Under the pieces are notes generated by a model that saw nothing but the letters and a program-made list of their open reading frames with translations, was not told the origin of the DNA and did not search any database. Below are positions 63,358 through 64,000 of a DNA stretch of 64,000 bases, in pieces. Each line of letters begins with the position of its first letter. Position 1 is the stretch's first letter. The translations under genes and the position numbers were made by a program. Source of the DNA: Rickettsiella endosymbiont of Rhagonycha lignosa (GTDB lineage: Bacteria > Pseudomonadota > Gammaproteobacteria > Diplorickettsiales > Diplorickettsiaceae); assembly GCF_964031165.1 (NCBI RefSeq), contig NZ_OZ035011.1, positions 62,001 through 126,000 on the forward strand. Direction: 5' to 3'.

Positions 63358-64000
63358 ATGAAAAAACTTACTCCTGAGGAAAAAAAAGTTATTTTATTGA
63401 AAGCTACTGAACCTGCCTATTCAGGCAAATATTACCGATTTAATGAAAAAGGAGATTATATCTGTAAACAATGCGGCGCATTGTTGTATCATTCTTCTGC
63501 TAAATTTGATTCTGGATCTGGCTGGCCTAGCTTTGATGAAGAAATACCCGACGCGGTTAAACGAAAACCTGATCCAGATGGTCACCGTACCGAAATTACC
63601 TGTGCGAAATGCGGTGCACATCTTGGTCATTTATTCATTGGAGAGGGCCTCACGTCTAAGAATACTCGACATTGTGTTAATTCAATATCGCTAGAATTTA
63701 ATCCTAAAAATGAACTTTCCAAAGATTCACAGAAAATTCCAGCCAAAATTAATCCTCAGACTGAAACAGCTATTTTTGCGGGCGGATGTTTCTGGGGAGT
63801 AGAATATTTAATGAAACAACTACCCGGAATTATTTCGATTATATCTGGATATATAGGTGGCAATACATCTAATCCGACCTATGAACAAGTTTGTACTCAA
63901 CCTACCGGACATGCCGAAGCGGTAGAAATTACTTTTGATCCTAACAAAGTAAGTTACGAAACCTTAGCTAAGCGGTTTTTCGAAATTCATGACCCAGAAC
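63358..64000 (+). CDS. Peptide methionine sulfoxide reductase MsrB-MsrA fusion, 5' part
   Basis: This bifunctional enzyme repairs both R and S methionine sulfoxides. Residues about 1-120 are MsrB: zinc Cys pairs CKQC and CAKC, WPSFD, and the catalytic Cys in [11 protein letters not shown]. From about residue 140 the MsrA domain begins, with the catalytic GGCFWGVEY and [16 protein letters not shown]. The gene runs out of the window at 64000, within MsrA. No signal peptide is visible, so it is cytosolic. The order MsrB-MsrA differs from the commoner MsrA-MsrB fusions. Confidence 0.93.
   Translation, partial: MKKLTPEEKKVILLKATEPAYSGKYYRFNEKGDYICKQCGALLYHSSAKFDSGSGWPSFDEEIPDAVKRKPDPDGHRTEITCAKCGAHLGHLFIGEGLTSKNTRHCVNSISLEFNPKNELSKDSQKIPAKINPQTETAIFAGGCFWGVEYLMKQLPGIISIISGYIGGNTSNPTYEQVCTQPTGHAEAVEITFDPNKVSYETLAKRFFEIHDPE

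Overview
The window is 64 kb of AT-rich, gene-dense chromosome from a Gram-negative gammaproteobacterium. Lipopolysaccharide export genes (lptCAB, kdsD), a lipid A acyltransferase, beta-barrel porins with signal peptides and an E. coli-like UUG start on rpsT support this. Gene content fits the order Legionellales (Coxiella/Rickettsiella/Legionella relatives): a PqaA-like secreted protein, porins resembling the Legionella LbtU family, tandem aromatic amino acid permeases, an NMN transporter and a large Lys/Asn-rich coiled-coil protein resembling host-directed effectors. The placement is inferred from content; no rRNA or marker comparison was possible. I found no tRNA, rRNA, CRISPR array, prophage or transposase gene.

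Layout. 1-4.3 kb, minus strand: 5' part of purB, hpf, lptB-lptA-lptC and kdsD; neither rpoN nor kdsC is at this locus. 4.5-7.6 kb: a two-gene NitT/TauT-type ABC transporter with a hairpin at its ribosome binding site. 7.8-11.3 kb: OPT transporter, engB and a divergent cytochrome c4. 11.3-22.0 kb: a long minus-strand run (PqaA-like protein, TPR-methyltransferase, sixA, hspQ, xthA, fieF, tusA, a PP-loop tRNA-thiolation-type enzyme, a lipoprotein, a Cys/Met-metabolism PLP enzyme, argD, sodB), much of it translationally coupled. 22.2-28.9 kb, plus strand: grxD, a 607-bp gene-free leader, two near-identical tandem porins with matching terminators, terC and a third related porin. 29-32 kb: coaBC, panB and panC of coenzyme A synthesis. 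32-37.7 kb, minus strand: spoT, rpoZ, gapA and tkt. 37.9-41.5 kb: two HAAAP permeases, an LpxL-type acyltransferase and a thioredoxin-like ferredoxin. 41.7-50.4 kb: hsp20, a UDG-superfamily protein, a small acidic protein, accA, pnuC, tilS, a DegP/Q protease, coq7, an MscS channel and a DUF2520 protein. 50.4-54.5 kb: rpsT, mrdA (PBP2) and hemL. 54.6-58.4 kb: the unrecognised coiled-coil gene, broken by one frameshift. 58.4-61.1 kb: a paired M16 peptidase system. 61.3-64 kb: xseB, ispA, a peroxiredoxin and a 3'-truncated msrB-msrA fusion.

Four results deserve most attention. (1) The coiled-coil gene at 54640-58373 is two overlapping frames joined exactly at an A-AAA-AAT slippery heptamer, so it is a recoding site, a fresh pseudogene or a sequence error. 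(2) SpoT keeps its hydrolase residues but has lost key synthetase residues (Glu to His in the ExQIRT motif). (3) The tandem porins share blocks of complete DNA identity (212 bp and 648 bp) broken by short divergent patches, the mark of gene conversion. (4) A small interspersed repeat with TATACTC terminal inverted repeats occurs in at least five intergenic gaps and looks like a MITE family.

Oxidative-stress and thiol functions recur: sodB, grxD, peroxiredoxin, msrBA, tusA and the PP-loop enzyme. Uptake systems for amino acids, peptides and NMN suggest reliance on host nutrients.
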